From Catonia carolina (Eukaryota; Arthropoda; Insecta; Hemiptera; Achilidae), in the NCBI GenBank assembly GCA_035578175.1, contig JAQMRL010000006.1, positions 27,226,393 to 27,290,392 of the forward strand: a stretch of 64,000 bases of DNA, written 5' to 3'. The notes under the pieces were generated by a model. It was not told where the DNA came from. It ran no database searches and worked only from the letters and a program-made list of their open reading frames with translations. The position numbers and the translations under genes were made by a program. Positions 1-13,100 of the stretch are shown here, piece after piece (position 1 is the first letter of the stretch; each line of letters starts with the position of its first letter).

Positions 1-1
1 A

Positions 2-211
2 TCAGCTAAGTACAACCAACTAGTCAAGACTAATATGGTAACATTCGAACCAAAAACCAGAAGAGTGTACAACAGGATGTTTACCGACGAAGACCGGAAA
101 CAGAGATCGGAACGTTTTAAGAAAATGTGGGCCAAACGAAAGGAAGCCACGCTTAGGAGAGCGCGCTTTTCAAAGAAACCCAACACTGGAACAAACCTAA
201 ACTTGAACTAG
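2..211 (+). pseudogene. LINE-A ORF2 C-terminal tail
   Basis: An open frame enters from the left edge and ends at TAG 209-211 after 69 codons. It is very rich in Lys and Arg. It contains a segment reading FTDEDRKQRSERFKKMWAKR, the same pattern (aromatic, T-E/D, E/D, R-K/R-K, SE, M, W) seen in other LINE-A tails here at 9241-9390, 13463-13820 and 27500-28016. I infer the 3' end of a non-LTR retrotransposon ORF. No reverse transcriptase motif is visible because the upstream part lies outside the window. Whether the full copy is intact cannot be judged. A lysine-rich host protein is possible but less likely. Confidence 0.55.
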
Positions 212-970
212 AGTGATCCTATGAGATCTCAAAAGTAAAAAAATAAAAAAAATACAGATCTGGAATGCTTTATAAACGAGTTACCATTTGTGTATTTTCG
301 CCTTGGTTTTTTTATGGTTTAACATCCATAAAGATTCGAACAACGAAGGGTAATACACGAAAATGAGTGATGAAAAAATGCGACACCCAATTGGGTATAG
401 AATCCGTGACCTATGACATAGTCAAAACACCAAAACTTTTTATCTGTAGACCTACGTAAAAGCTTAAATGACTGTTCTCACCACAAATTTTCTTTCCGAT
501 CACGTAGAAAACATAAAATCGGGAAACTAATTCAAAAATGATTATTCTTTTGGGATTAAACTAAAAAACTAAAATATTTGAATTATAACCATTTAAATCT
601 ACGGGTAAAAGGGGTGACCACCCTAAACTGATACTTACTATTTCTAAAGCCTCCCAAACAGTATATTTCTAAAAATTGGCAAGCGTATTCTCAATTTGAT
701 ACATAAGAAACTTAATACATTCTAATTCTAACACTTGCTTTTACGAGGTAAAAAGATTGTATCTACCCTAAAGAAATATTATTTCTGTACCTCCTTGAAG
801 AACTACAGATCTGAAAATCGGCTTAATTATTTTCAAAATTGGCGCAATATCTTAGAAAATAAATTGAAATTAGGAGTAAAATCGGGAAACTCGGAAAATT
901 ATTTAATTCACCCCGCTGAGGCTCATAGCTTCTACTGGTCAATAATTTTGAGATATCATAAGAAGAAAAA
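212..970. other. AT-rich stretch without recognised gene
   Basis: No conserved coding frame or repeat termini could be recognised. The ~100-codon frames on both strands at 735-1043 have no protein-family character. Confidence 0.5.
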
Positions 971-1880
971 AAAATCTGGTGTGAAACACTCACACGACTT
1001 TCTCTTGCCAATGCAAATAATGACCAATATAACCTCACATTAGTAACAAAACATTAGAAATAAACAAAAAACTAACCTCAATAAACATAACCTTATTTTA
1101 TTCATTAAGGAAAGACGCAAAATGAAAATCAACCTCAGTTTGGCTTAAAAATACGGAAAATTACTCTTCCACGCTAAACTAGGCTCTGTAGAGAAAAATG
1201 CTGTAAATAAAAGTTGTAGATCTTTTAATTTCCTATAAATTCAATTAAAGACTTTTTTGTCGTCAAATGCATACTAAGCCTGAAATACTTTAAAAAAAAT
1301 CGATTTTTTACACGATTTAGTGTGAAAAAAACAGAAAATCGCTAATTATCGCTAAACTAAGCGTTATACAAAAAACTTTTTGCAATAAGTCATAGTATTT
1401 TAAATTCTCTACAACTTTTATTATTACATTCTTGCGCTAAAATGCATATTAAAACCGCAATCTTAAAAACAAATGTTACGAGAAAACAGCCTTTACAAGA
1501 ATTTCAGCAGACATTACGCTACCCTATCTTGTAGAGCATAAATTATGTAGTAAATGGGGCGAATTGAGAAAATCGCAAAAAAATGAAAAATGACACAAAT
1601 AAACAACTACTTCCGGTTGACCGATTTTGATGAAAATGTTCGTGTCGGCTCCTTTAGTGGTATCTAACTTAAGTTTCAGGTTTCAAGTTTCGTACTACGT
1701 TCCGTTCTTGAGATATTCGTTCACACATACACTCACACACTGACACACAGACAGACTAATCGCTAAAAATATGATTTTGGGTTCAGGGGGTCTGAAAACG
1801 TGTAGATCCAGTGAAAAATCGACATGAAAACAATACTTTCCTTCCTATATATTCATATAACCTAGGCAAGAGAAAGTAAC
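971..1880 (+). repeat. R5 interspersed repeat, copy 1
   Basis: This copy starts with the imperfect palindrome GTGTGAAACACTCACAC followed by CTTTCTCTTGCC. It ends with the inverse GGCAAGAGAAAGT near 1865-1877, so it has subterminal inverted repeats. The same ~0.9-1 kb unit recurs at 23640-25075 (minus), 40677-41652 (minus), 49494-50020 and 62984-63985. A short CA-rich tract near 1714-1752 sits where other copies carry long CA/TG microsatellites. No coding capacity was seen. It is best described as a non-autonomous DNA-transposon-like repeat; the class is inferred. Confidence 0.7.
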
Positions 1881-2260
1881 AATTATTCTACAATTATTGT
1901 TTGAATGAAATTATCGTTTATTCATTCATCTTAAAGTAACGTAGCAAATTTTAAAACTAGGGAAAAATTATATTAACATTATAAAGAACTGTAATATTTG
2001 ATCAACGTTAAGAGTATGAAATTAACAATCAAAATATTGTCGATGTAAGCATATCCTGTTGTCATCAAATAATATATTTGTTAATTAAACTTGTTAAATT
2101 TTTAAGCAATCTGTGCTAAAATTTATTTTAATATATTACATTTTTCTGTACATTGTACTAAACACTAGTGTATGATAAACGATTGACTGTCGTTCCGATA
2201 AAAATTATTGTTTGGTGTACCACTGTTTTAGAATATTTTTCTTTATTAATAAATATAAAT
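1881..2260. other. AT-rich spacer
   Basis: Only AT-rich sequence is seen, with no repeat boundaries or coding signal. Confidence 0.5.
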
Positions 2261-2656
2261 GCCCATAAAAGACAGATGGACTGTCAATTTATTTACACTC
2301 AATCTGTCCGTTGCAGGGCTAAAGTAAATAGTTCTGTTTCTTATCACATGGTCAGCTAATTAAATGACTGAATCATTTTTAAGAACAGAAGAGGTAGAGG
2401 TGTAAAAGACACTAATCAGAGTTATCACTTCTGAAAGTAATGAATTTCATTATACAGCCAGACCGTGTGATGAATGAAGTGAAGGTGTCATTTGCAGAGT
2501 GGAGAATTTGTGCTTTTCAGAGGGCCCGGCATGCTGATAAGCGTACTTTTCCACTCAGTGATGAAGGCAATGGTAAACCACCTCACTCCTCGTTTTACTT
2601 AGTAAAGCCTCTGGAGGTTCAAACCAGCTTTTCGGCTGATGACTTAAACAACAACA
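2261..2656 (+). mobile_element. R4 retroposon, copy 1
   Basis: A near-complete copy of the ~390-bp R4 family. The 5' end reads GCCCATAAAAGACAG and the 3' end is ACTTAAACAACAAC, a short (AAC)n tail. The body includes the family landmark GGCCCGGCATGCTGATAAGC. Other copies lie at 20999, 33057, 37342, 44700, 50638, 57124, 57418 and 58687. The simple-repeat tail, plus the 11-bp target duplication of the 50638 copy, point to LINE-dependent retroposition. A frame starting at 2440 is weakly shared by several copies (see findings). Confidence 0.75.
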
Positions 2657-3207
2657 TCTCCAAATACACTGACCGAATTTTAAACGTTACGCTCGTTTTT
2701 CTCATAAGATTAAAAACAAAAATTCATCAAAATTGCGAGAAATTTTTAAGTATTTCTTAAGTCTATATTTTTTCCTACTGGAAAATTATCAAATTAAAGA
2801 AAAAAAGAAAAATATATACTGTATTGATAAAAGTCAAATTGATTAATAATTACGTCAAATAATGTATTCTACATTAAATGTATCAAAATTAATATTTAAA
2901 TTAAAATCTAGAAGCCTACTTTAAAATGCCGGTTCAAATACGTTAAACAAGTTAAAGAATTTTTCTCTATTTAATCACTTAGAAAATAGTTTTTAAAATT
3001 AGAGGGATTAAGTAAGTATTGCCTGAAATGAGACGAATTACATTGGCTTCTTTTTCAGCGTTCTATTTTTATTCCCCTGTAGTAGCTGGCGAGAGCACTA
3101 GGTTACGTCTATTAATAGAATGTTCTAGCGTATCATGTTATGGGGTATCGAAATTCAAATAAATCAAAATATTTTTCATAATTTAAATTATTTATTTAAC
3201 CACTTAC
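2657..3207. other. Probable intron 1 of the PDZ gene (minus)
   Basis: This lies directly downstream of the PDZ exon donor on the minus strand and is therefore intronic by position. No second PDZ exon could be recognised between here and the left edge. Confidence 0.5.
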
Positions 3208-3312
3208 CTTTTGGATAACTAAAGGTGTTCCAAAATCCTTTCCACCTTGAAGCCTAAAACCCCAAGGCGAAGCATCCCCTCGGTTTAAACGTACGTTAAT
3301 TAACGATGCCAT
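3208..3312 (-). CDS. ALP/Enigma (Zasp/PDLIM) PDZ protein, first coding exon
   Basis: Read on the minus strand from ATG 3312-3310, 35 codons end exactly at a consensus donor AAG|GTAAGTG (GT at 3207-3206). The peptide has the start of an ALP/Enigma-type PDZ domain, PWGFRLQGGKDF at residues 16-27, followed by TPLVIQK. In that family the WGFRL segment is the carboxylate-binding loop variant (family knowledge), and the PDZ binds alpha-actinin at Z-discs and integrin adhesion sites. Only this exon is in the window; the rest of the PDZ and any LIM domains lie to the left. It is head to head with Blos2, with 800 bp between start codons. The exon is about 40% GC, above its surroundings. The exact paralogue (Zasp52, Zasp66 or another) cannot be settled from one exon. 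Confidence 0.85.
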
Positions 3313-4112
3313 TTTTTATCACTTTTTAACTGTATTTGTATTATTTTCCGCTATACACTTAACACGTTCGAATTAAAACTTTTAAAAGTATTATATTACA
3401 ATAAATATTTAGTCGTACCGTTTTTAAATGATCGTTGTGTATTTATCGAATGCCTTGCACAGTCTGCGGTGTTAACATACAAGATCACTAAAAACTTTCA
3501 ACAAGCTATTTTTAAATTTCCTTCCTCAGACGACTCAAGTTGATGGCTCCTTGCGCACTGAACGTAAACAGAATTCTGCGCACATCACATAATCATCAAA
3601 CCAGCTGCACATTTTAGTGTATCGACGAACTTCATCGATTTATTTAATATCGGTATCGATTTCTAGATCAATATTATGAATATCCAAATATTATAAATAT
3701 AATGAATAAAATATTGTAAAAATATTTTATATAAAATTATTTTGACTAAAATAAAATATTTCACAAAGTTATAATACATGTTGTAGACAAATATTACGTG
3801 GTAGTCACTTGATATGACACTTCATAATATTTAACAAAATAAAACACTCCTATAATTAATTAAGCTTGCAAAATGCAATTTACTATAACTAATTTACAAA
3901 ACATAAAAACATTTTGTACGAAACCGAAAGGAAATAAATCTATTTACACATTTAATGTTGGTAATAGAAAACAAACAGCTGATAAGTTTATCAACAAGAA
4001 CCTAACCTATTCCGTACGTTTGACAAGTATTATGTTTCATCGCTGTTAAAATTATTAAAATTTTGTCTCTAGCAATTATAATTTTAGTCGGTTTAATACT
4101 TAATCTATAGAT
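3313..4112. promoter_or_regulatory. Bidirectional promoter region between PDZ gene and Blos2
   Basis: These 800 bp separate two divergent start codons and must hold both 5' UTRs and core promoters unless upstream non-coding exons exist. ATCGAT-type sites occur near 3636-3661, including TATCGAT, which resembles the core of the insect DRE element. No TATA box stands out. Transcription starts cannot be placed by eye. Confidence 0.5.
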
Positions 4113-4158
4113 ATGACCGACGAATGCTCAGATGGAGTAACGGATTCTCCAAAAAGAG
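4113..4158 (+). CDS. Blos2: Blos2 coding exon 1
   Basis: Fifteen codons from ATG 4113 plus one base of codon 16, ending at donor GTAAAC. This is an acidic, weakly conserved N-terminus. Confidence 0.85.
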
Positions 4159-7100
4159 GTAAACATTTAAAAATTTATTATTCTATTACTTCAGTTTGAA
4201 TTATGGGATTTGTGATAAATTAAAATTCTATGTCCAACTTCACGAAATACTTTTTAAAATTTAATTACTTGTATTATGTGACTTAAATAAGTATTAAATG
4301 TTTGTATAGTAAGCTTGAAACGTGTTGGTTTAGTCTAAACAAAATGTTACATAATCTTTGTTGTGTACTAAGGGTACAAAACTTGTAGGGAAATATTAGA
4401 TTGTCATCCTTTATTCCTTTATTTGATCCTTTATTTATGTGTTTGTATAATTTAAATTTAACATATTAAAAAAATCAAAATATACACGATGTTTTAAAAT
4501 TATATTTCCTAATATTTTGTCCCTTACATGAAGTGAAATATAAAATAATATTTCTGTAAACTTCCATAAATCTGAAGGTTGTGAAACAAAAGCTCATTAG
4601 TTGTGATAACACTTTTTTTTGTTTTTTAAAGTAAAGTGAGTTAAATAGGCATTAATAGTTAATTTGATGTAGGCCTAATATGGCAAATTTTAAAACTTTT
4701 CAATGGAATGTTGACAAAAAGTACTGATGTTTATTGGGTATTGTTGTATCTAGGTGTATTAATAACTTTTGGGGGCACAAATTTACTCAAGGAACGTGAT
4801 AACTCTTTTTAAACATTTTTATAAATGGAAATTCATCTGATTATATTTTCCACTTTTGTGTAAGATGTTTTAAGTATCAAAAACCGTTTCCTGTCCGAAA
4901 TACAGTATAAGTTCACTTGTGTAATGGTTTTACGTACATTTGTAAACACATTAATGTGTAAAGATTGTAAAATTGAAATAGTTCTTCACAGAATAATTAT
5001 AATTTAATGATATTGTTTTTAGTCTGATGTTTTAACAACAATTTTTTAGTCATAAGTTGTCACTAAATTTGTTTGCTGCTATGTTGTACCACAAATTTAA
5101 CCAAATAGAATTTTTATAGAGCTGTAGTTAAAAAAACCACCTTCATTTACTCTATGGATGTTTATAGCAACTATACAAATTTGTAGAATGCCTCGATTAA
5201 CATGGAATCCCAGATTAATTTGAGGTTTTAGTTAGCGATGAAAATTAACTAAAAGTGAAAAAAATGTACATAGGCAGGGAATTTTTAAAGATAAATTTCT
5301 CTTTGGCATAGTTTTATTGATGTAATATATTTATTTTGTTCATGTCAAATATTTTTTTTTTTTTTTAGTGCTTGTTTAGCCACGCTAGACCACTGTAGTC
5401 AATTTGGAAGCTTTCAGTCTCTTTTTGGTGTAATATTCTCTCATGTTTTGAGCATGCTTCTGTTTGGCTGCTTCTGAAAATTCCCTCTTCTTATACTCTC
5501 TTTTCTGTGTCATAAGCCGATAGTTTTGGTCCTTGATGACCTGTTTGTATTTGGGTGATTTTTCCATTAGATCTTTGTGAGTTAGTCCAAGTTCTTGTAT
5601 ACTAATAAAATCTAATTGTTCACAGGTCCAACTTTATCAACTAGTACCAGTAGTTTTGAAGCTTTGGATCCTCATGATCCTAATTTAAGTCGTCTTGCAA
5701 CTACAATGTTTCAGAAAACAGCTGATTATCTTTTAGGAGAATTAACTGTTACTCAGGTATGTAACAAGATGTTTTTTAAACATATTTTTTTTTATCCGAG
5801 GCGGCGAGAAAAACTCATGTTCTCTCCCTCACGATGGGGGAAGTAGTGTTGGACTCAATCGAGGTGTCCTCGTCCAGCCCCAAGGAGGCCGCAACCGCCT
5901 TACCAACCAAAAACCCACCGCCTGGCCACTTGATCCGACATCAGCAAACAACCCCCACCTCCCTTGGAACTGTTTATATAATAGTACAAGAGAAATGTCG
6001 GGTTAAAAAAAAATTACATACTGTCAGCGAGGCCTGGAAGGGAACCGTAGCTTAATTCCCCTCTCACTGTCACCGACCAACACTCACTCTCACTTTTATT
6101 CATCTCTTACATCACCAGCTCAGGAATTAGTGTGCCTACCTTACCTACTGATATCAAGACAGGGTTGATTCACTGTAAGAGAGGGTGATCCCGCTGATCT
6201 CCATAAAACATTAAACAAATTGAAAAATGTTCTTATTAAATGATGAATTGTTTACAGGTGCATTGCCATTTAATACTATCTGCTAAATTTTTATGTTTAT
6301 TCCGATCGTCTGTAATATACCATACTTTCTATGATAAACTGCATTGAACTCTTACTTTTGTCTTATTTCTACCTTGTTTTTGTATAATTGTATACTCACG
6401 GAAAGTCTTTCTTCGCTCATCATTCTACAAAGCAGTAGTTGCTCATAATTATGTGATCTCAACCGCATCACATACTCTGCGTAAAATCCCTCTCTTCCTA
6501 ACTGTCACTTGTAAAGATAAGCGCACAGTGAACACTGGTCACTGGTTTTCAGGTTGCTAGGTGGCACTGGTCGCAGGTTACTGAATCATGCTGGTGAGTG
6601 TGCACAGTTGAAGCATGCTTAAACATGCTTAAACTTTCACTCAGTTGTTGGTATTTCAAAATGAGTTCCAGTAGCAGCAGTGATGATGAATTATTTGTTA
6701 TGGAAAACGTTTATACGAAATTGTTATCTTTTAAAGACAATAGTGTTAGTGAAATTAATAAAAACAGAAAATTTTGTAGTGAGTATCATCAACTTTTCTA
6801 CAATTAAAAAAAGATTACGTTTAATTTCATTCTGTCAAAAGTAGAACTTTACTTAAAAAAACAATGGTGCAACTTGCTTCAGCAACCAATAGTACCAGAA
6901 TAAATACTTGTGATGCCAAGAACACTTAGTAACCTGCCAGCACAGCAGCACGGTGGATTATACAAAACATAACTGTGAGCTGATGGCGTTAGGGACCAGC
7001 ATGCAAGTTCCCTTACCAGCATTTACTGTAAGAGTTCTCATTGAAATACAATTTGGCATATTTCTTTTAGCAGGTTCGCACTTGTAAGCAACCTATGACC

Positions 7101-10100
7101 AGCGTTCTCTGTGTGCTTACCCTAACATCAAGGTTCTATCTGCATATTATAATTAATCCTTCACCATTTAATTTACTTTTCATCTAATAAGTGATTGAAG
7201 TTATATACATGCTAAACTTGTATAATCTAATCGCTCGTTATTTTTTGTTGTCAGCCGATCCTTGGTAATCCTAATGATAAATAACAACTGGATTTGTCTT
7301 AATCATACTGTATGTGACTATTGTTAGGTTCTGCAGCCCGGAAACCTAATTGTTAAGTCTTTTACTAAGAATCTCCCGAAATAGAGCCCGCATTTTAAAC
7401 CAAAATAACCCAAGGAGGACCAGACAAGTTTATCGGGGTCCCATCCAAAACCAAAACGAATTTGTGAGGTGAAACTAATTGTCAGATAAATGTAGTAGTT
7501 GTGAAAGGGTAATACACAAGAAAAGGAAAGACTAACTTTTACAATTGGACTTAATACTACAAACAAATGAGACCACTTACTTGATATTAAATGTATTCTC
7601 TTCGAAGCCTGTAGAACTGCATGCGTCGAGAACGTTGAGAAGAAGAATCGGTGATAGAGGGTGATAGGGGAGCAGACCATTTTCATTATTCCTTTATCTG
7701 CAATACTAACTTAGGTAGATTTTTTGTAGGAACCGTTAAAGCTACAAAGCTGAGCTTTGGCACAGCTATCTACAGTACCTTTTTACAAATTTGTACCAGA
7801 GCTTTTTCATTTATCTTCATCCAATCTAAAAATGATTTTTATTCTCAAAAAATGTTCAAATGTAGCCCAAATTTTTGTATGAAAAGACAACTAAAAAATA
7901 AAAACTCCAAAATTATTGAAATACCTCTGGTGTAAATACACACCTCAGTACTAAAATGTAGTGTGTGAAATTTCACACTCCTAGGTGGGATGGTTCCTAA
8001 AATAAGTGTACCTAAAGTCAAAAAATACAATATGCGGAAAATGCGGATATAGTAAAAGCATAATACCATAACAGAAACACCTATTGCCAATTGGAATTAA
8101 CTTCCAAACAAAGACACACCAATATTTGCTCTACGGTTGATTCTTTTGCGTTCTAGAAATTATCGTTTTTATGTAAACGCGATCTCCATAATGTTAGAGC
8201 AGTAACATGATTATATTAATCTCAAGTCACAAGAATGAAAAACGTGAAAAAATATCAAAATAAACACTATGTACCCCATCAACGTAAAAACATAATTTTT
8301 CTCAACAGAAAAAGCAACGAGTTATATATCAATTTAAATAGGGGAAAACGATCAATCAATATATGGTAAAATTGAAAAATCAATATTTTTTTATTAAAAT
8401 CAGTCTGCTCCCCTTAACTAATAAAGCACTTTTATACAAACATAAACAGCATAATATTATAAGTTGAATAGTTAAATACATAAGCATACAATCAAAATTA
8501 GCACATACACAACCAAAGCCAATGTCAACACATCCCGCTAGACGCGCGATCATAGAGAGCCTCAAAAACGATGCGTTTGTAGCTTAAGCTAATGCACTAG
8601 TGAGAGAGAAACAAAGAAAACGGAAGGATGCAGGAACAGATATCGCAGGTGGGATATGGAGATGATGTAATGAGACATAATACGAAAGGCAAGCATAACA
8701 TAATACAAATTGAGTTGTAAAGCGAAATTAATAGAGCAGTAGCGTGTACATTTGAATGGGTGTAAACAAGTAAGAATAAATGAATTACCCCAGGTGTAGA
8801 TTACTTAACAACTATAAATTGAAGAAATTACACTTTTTTATTTTTTGAGTGTATAAACAGAGTGTAGACAATTTCATCAGGCCCTGGACGAGAAATTTAC
8901 TATGTCACACCTAGCGAAGAGAGGTACTGATGGAAGGCCCATTGATCTGATTACTGCTAAAGAGATGGGAACAGTCTTTTCATTACCTTAACACTACTAT
9001 TCTACTCAAACAAAAATCTAATCCGTGTCTTAATTTGATGAAAAATCATATTTGAAATTATAGTTCTGTTTGTTTATATTCAGGTCAGAGAACAGATAAA
9101 TAATCCAACTGGACCCAGTATGTCAATTGCCATGTGTTAAACTACATACTGTACTTGAAATTTCATTTAGCTTGTTATTTTTTCTCTTATGTAGGGCCAA
9201 TTTTAGACTGTATTAAGTGACTTTAAACTTATCTGGAAACTCTTTTTGGTACCCATATTTTCAGCATTCCCTCACTGTAGGCTTTTCTCCTTTCTTCTGT
9301 CCACCCAGTGTTTTATTTTTGCTCTTTATGATATAATCCGTAATTAGTTGTCTGAATTTGGCGTTCGTTTTCCTGCACCAAAAAGAATTTGATGCGATCA
9401 AAACCTGCCAATGCTTCTACCGGTGATGGTTGGTAAGGTCCAGATTTCAAGGTACAACCTCCATGTGATACCCTTGGATTGGTTTAGCATCTGCTTTACT
9501 GAACTAAAGAGGAGAGACTATGGCTTACAACCATATTGCTAAATCGGCTGGAGCGAGATTACTCTATCCCACTGTTTAGCTTGTGTTATTAAAAATACAA
9601 TAATTATAAGTTTGTAATGATTGTTTCTATAAATTTTACTTAGTATTTTAAAATGTTTTTTCTTCTTTCAGGAGGATTATAAATTACTCGAAGCTATGAA
9701 TCAAGCTACAATTGTTAAATATTCTGATATGAGACAGATTGCTGGAAATGTAGCTCGGACAATGGCAGATTTAAACGAGAAATGTCAGTCGATTTATAAA
9801 TTATAATATCTTTTGTATAAGTTTATTTACCGGTAATGCTTTAGATGTATTGTAATAAATAATTCAGATTCAGTTAATACAGTTGTAAAAAAGACAATAA
9901 AACATTACTGGATAAAAATTTGAATTCTGTCAAAGGTTACAGGTGCATGAGGACTAAATTCAGTCGTCAAAAAATTCTCAATGACATAATCAGTTAGAAT
10001 TAGTAACTACAATATTGGCTGTGTAAGAATCATATTGAACTATCTTCTCTCCTGTGTATTTATTACCAAAAATTTTTGTATCACTTTGTAAATTTTATAT

Positions 10101-13100
10101 CACTTCCACGGTTACTATACTAGATGGTAGTGGTCACACGCAGCAGCTGTGAGATATAATATGAGTAACGACATAGTCTGGTCCCAAACAACTCGGCCGG
10201 TGCGTATTACAGCTGTCCGGACGTACGGCCGGATTATTACAAGTACGGTAGGATTATTGCATTGTTTTTTATAAACATAGCTGTTTAGGTATGTTTGCAC
10301 AGGAAAACTATTTTAATTTTAATAGTTCTTTGTTTTCGGCCTGAAGTTGTTCTCAGTAACTTGTTTTCTTCTTTTAATTCGGCGTTGTCACGTTTTAAGA
10401 GATCAGTTTCCTCTGACTGCGCAATATACAAATTTGGCGGTTCTTCATTAAAACAAGGCCTACCTTCCTCTACAGCTATCCCTTCATTTTGTGAACTGCC
10501 TGTATTATAATTGGATGATAAGTTTAAAATATAAACTTCCTTTTGAGTGTATCATTCCTCTGCTCGATGTTTACATTCACTACAAGTCAGGTTTACCGGA
10601 TGTAGAATGGCACTAAAAATCAGCAAATTTAAATTTAATGTACTGAACACACGCGACCATCAGCAGAAAATGAATCGGCCCGCTTGCAAGCATTCATCCA
10701 CTTTTATCTAGTTTCACTAGCCTTTGGAAAACGGTGAAACTTAATGTCCATCTCCTTTTGGTGTCTATCGTGATTAGAACACTCGGAAATCAGACAACAC
10801 GCCATTATTAAAGACTAGTAAAGTATTACAGACCGACACCGTACGTCAGCATGCATCAGCTGTCGCTGGTGACCAGATGACGTCAGGGGGTGGGGCTTGT
10901 CTCTGCGTATAGTGTTGATGATCCCTACCGTCTAGTAAAGTAACCATGATCACTCCTACAGTAGTGTATTTAAATGCTTGCTCTTATGTACAAAGGTATC
11001 TAGCTTAATCCCTTGTGTAGAGTCATGCAAATTATAAATTTTAAAACAAAACAGAAAAATTAGAAAGACTTGATAAACTACTGTAATCACACCTTGGTTG
11101 TACCGTTGGTGATTAATTATTTACTAATTAATTAATTACCTGGTAGTGTCTATTGCTGTAGTAAACTTTATCTTAAAATAATAATGTAACTATAGACACT
11201 GGTTTATGAGTGAAGATAGTTTGCGTTTATGTTGTGCATTGAAAGAAATCTTTTCAAAACTATGATACTGTCAACTTTAAAAGGAAGGCAATGGAATACC
11301 AGTGCCATTTTTCTCCAAGTATAAGTACCATAGCTTAATCTTCTTCTGTTAAATACTCTAAAGTTGAAGTAGATTCCTACTTGGATCTACTACAAAACAC
11401 AAGCATGTCAAATTGGTGTTTAACGTGTAATTGTTGTGAAAAATGATATCGTTGATACAATTGAAATGAATGGATACTGGATTAGTTCTGGTGTAAAAAA
11501 ATGACATTTTAGTTATTACAAGCTGTCAACCTTGAATACATTGTTGCCACCTGATATGTAAGGGCACATGAAATTTACCTATACATTACTTCTACCTTCG
11601 TAATGTTTTGGTTGCTTCCTTTCTTTAAATACTCCTTATAAGATGTAACTTTGGTTTTCTGAATTGTCGGAACAAAACGAAATAGCCTATTAATTTGAAT
11701 TAAAATTTTGAAAGAGCATTATAGTAATACATATTTCTAATGTTTCAACAACTTTTTATACAATCACATGTTATTTATATCAAATGTTATTCAATAGATC
11801 AATTAACCCACCGGGTTGGTCTAGGGGTAACGTCGTCGCCACTAGTCAGCTGTTTAACTGCTGATTTTCGGAGACGAAGGTTCCTGGTTCAAATCCTAGT
11901 AAAGATAGTTACTTTTATACAGATTTGAATACTAGACAGTGATTATCGGTGTACTTTGATGGTTAGGTTTCAATTAACCATACTCTCTCAGGAATGGCCG
12001 GCCTGAGTCTGTACAAGACTACACTTCATACATATCGTCCTCATCTCATTGGGTCAAGGGGTTGATTATTGTTCTAAATTGAACAGATTGCAACGTACAG
12101 ACATTAGGAATAAAAAAATAGATCAATTAACTAGAGAAGAGACGAAAGAACTGTCACTGTGAACGAGTCACGGTTACTTATAAGTCACGGTGACCACAGT
12201 TACTCAGATAGGCGATTAACCGTTCCCCAGTCACTGTTACATAGATCGCTTACTCTTCTGTCACTGGAAGACAGGATGACACGGCGAATGTTCACCGTAC
12301 TATTCTACAATATAGCACAGCCTCTCGTTCCCCAGTCACTGTTACAAAGATCACTTACTTATTCTCTGGTCACCGTTGAACGATTTCTTTACCTTAGGAA
12401 CTAGTGAACAAATTCACTCGCTCATTCACTGTTCACAGTTAATAATAGACAAAACGACAGAATATGCTTACTCTTCTTCAAGGCCCCTATGATAGCTACA
12501 TAAGATATGTTGGTCTGTTTACTAGACTTAGTGCTCTCCTTTGATAACCGGCACGTCCATTACTTTTTTACTTCAATTTTTACGCACTCTTCTTTCTCTC
12601 TCCCTCTCTCAGTCTCTTCCCTTTGTTATGTTTTTCATCTACTAGACTAAACATAACAAGGGTAGTTCCTTTACATCTCTGATCGCGGTAACACAATTAC
12701 ATTACAGTATTATTTTTATCGCACGCCGCGTTCTACCTAGCTATTTTATTTATAATGTGCGTTGTTATTTTTCAGTTGTAAATATTATTTCTTGTACTTT
12801 CTCTTTTTTATACAAAATGTTATTTTTATTACTAATTTAGGATACCTTGTGTTAATCAGTTTTAGGCTAACTTTTTATTTTAGTTATATTTTATGTAGCC
12901 CAGTTTTTTAATTTATCAAAACTTCATTCATCATGAAATAACAACTGAAAACATTATTATTGTTTCATGATAACAAATGAAAAATGTACTAAGAAAATAC
13001 AAAGTTATTGCTAAATCACAAGTAACTATTAAAAGTAACGGTGAACGCAAAATCACGGTGACTGGTTGAAACAGTGAATGCTCTTCACTACAATTAACCT

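Noticed and set aside
823..1038. Overlapping ~70-100-codon frames on both strands
   Set aside because: They overlap the start of an R5 repeat and have no protein-family signature.
2440..2760. 106-codon frame in R4 as a host gene
   Set aside because: It lies wholly within a repeat present in nine copies; at most it is a retroposon ORF relic.
5616..5846. 76-codon frame running past Blos2 exon 2
   Set aside because: Only 5626-5756 is coding; the frame then reads through donor GTATGT into intron and the R6 repeat.
7324..7686. 120-codon minus-strand frame
   Set aside because: Its hydrophobic, low-complexity peptide has no recognisable domain; the frame is compatible with chance in an intron.
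9401..9600. Possible exon in Blos2 intron 2
   Set aside because: The three neighbouring exons already join in frame to a complete protein of the usual length.
12130..13090. CRISPR-like spaced repeats near 12232 and 12328
   Set aside because: There are only two imperfect units, in an animal intron, with no regular spacing.
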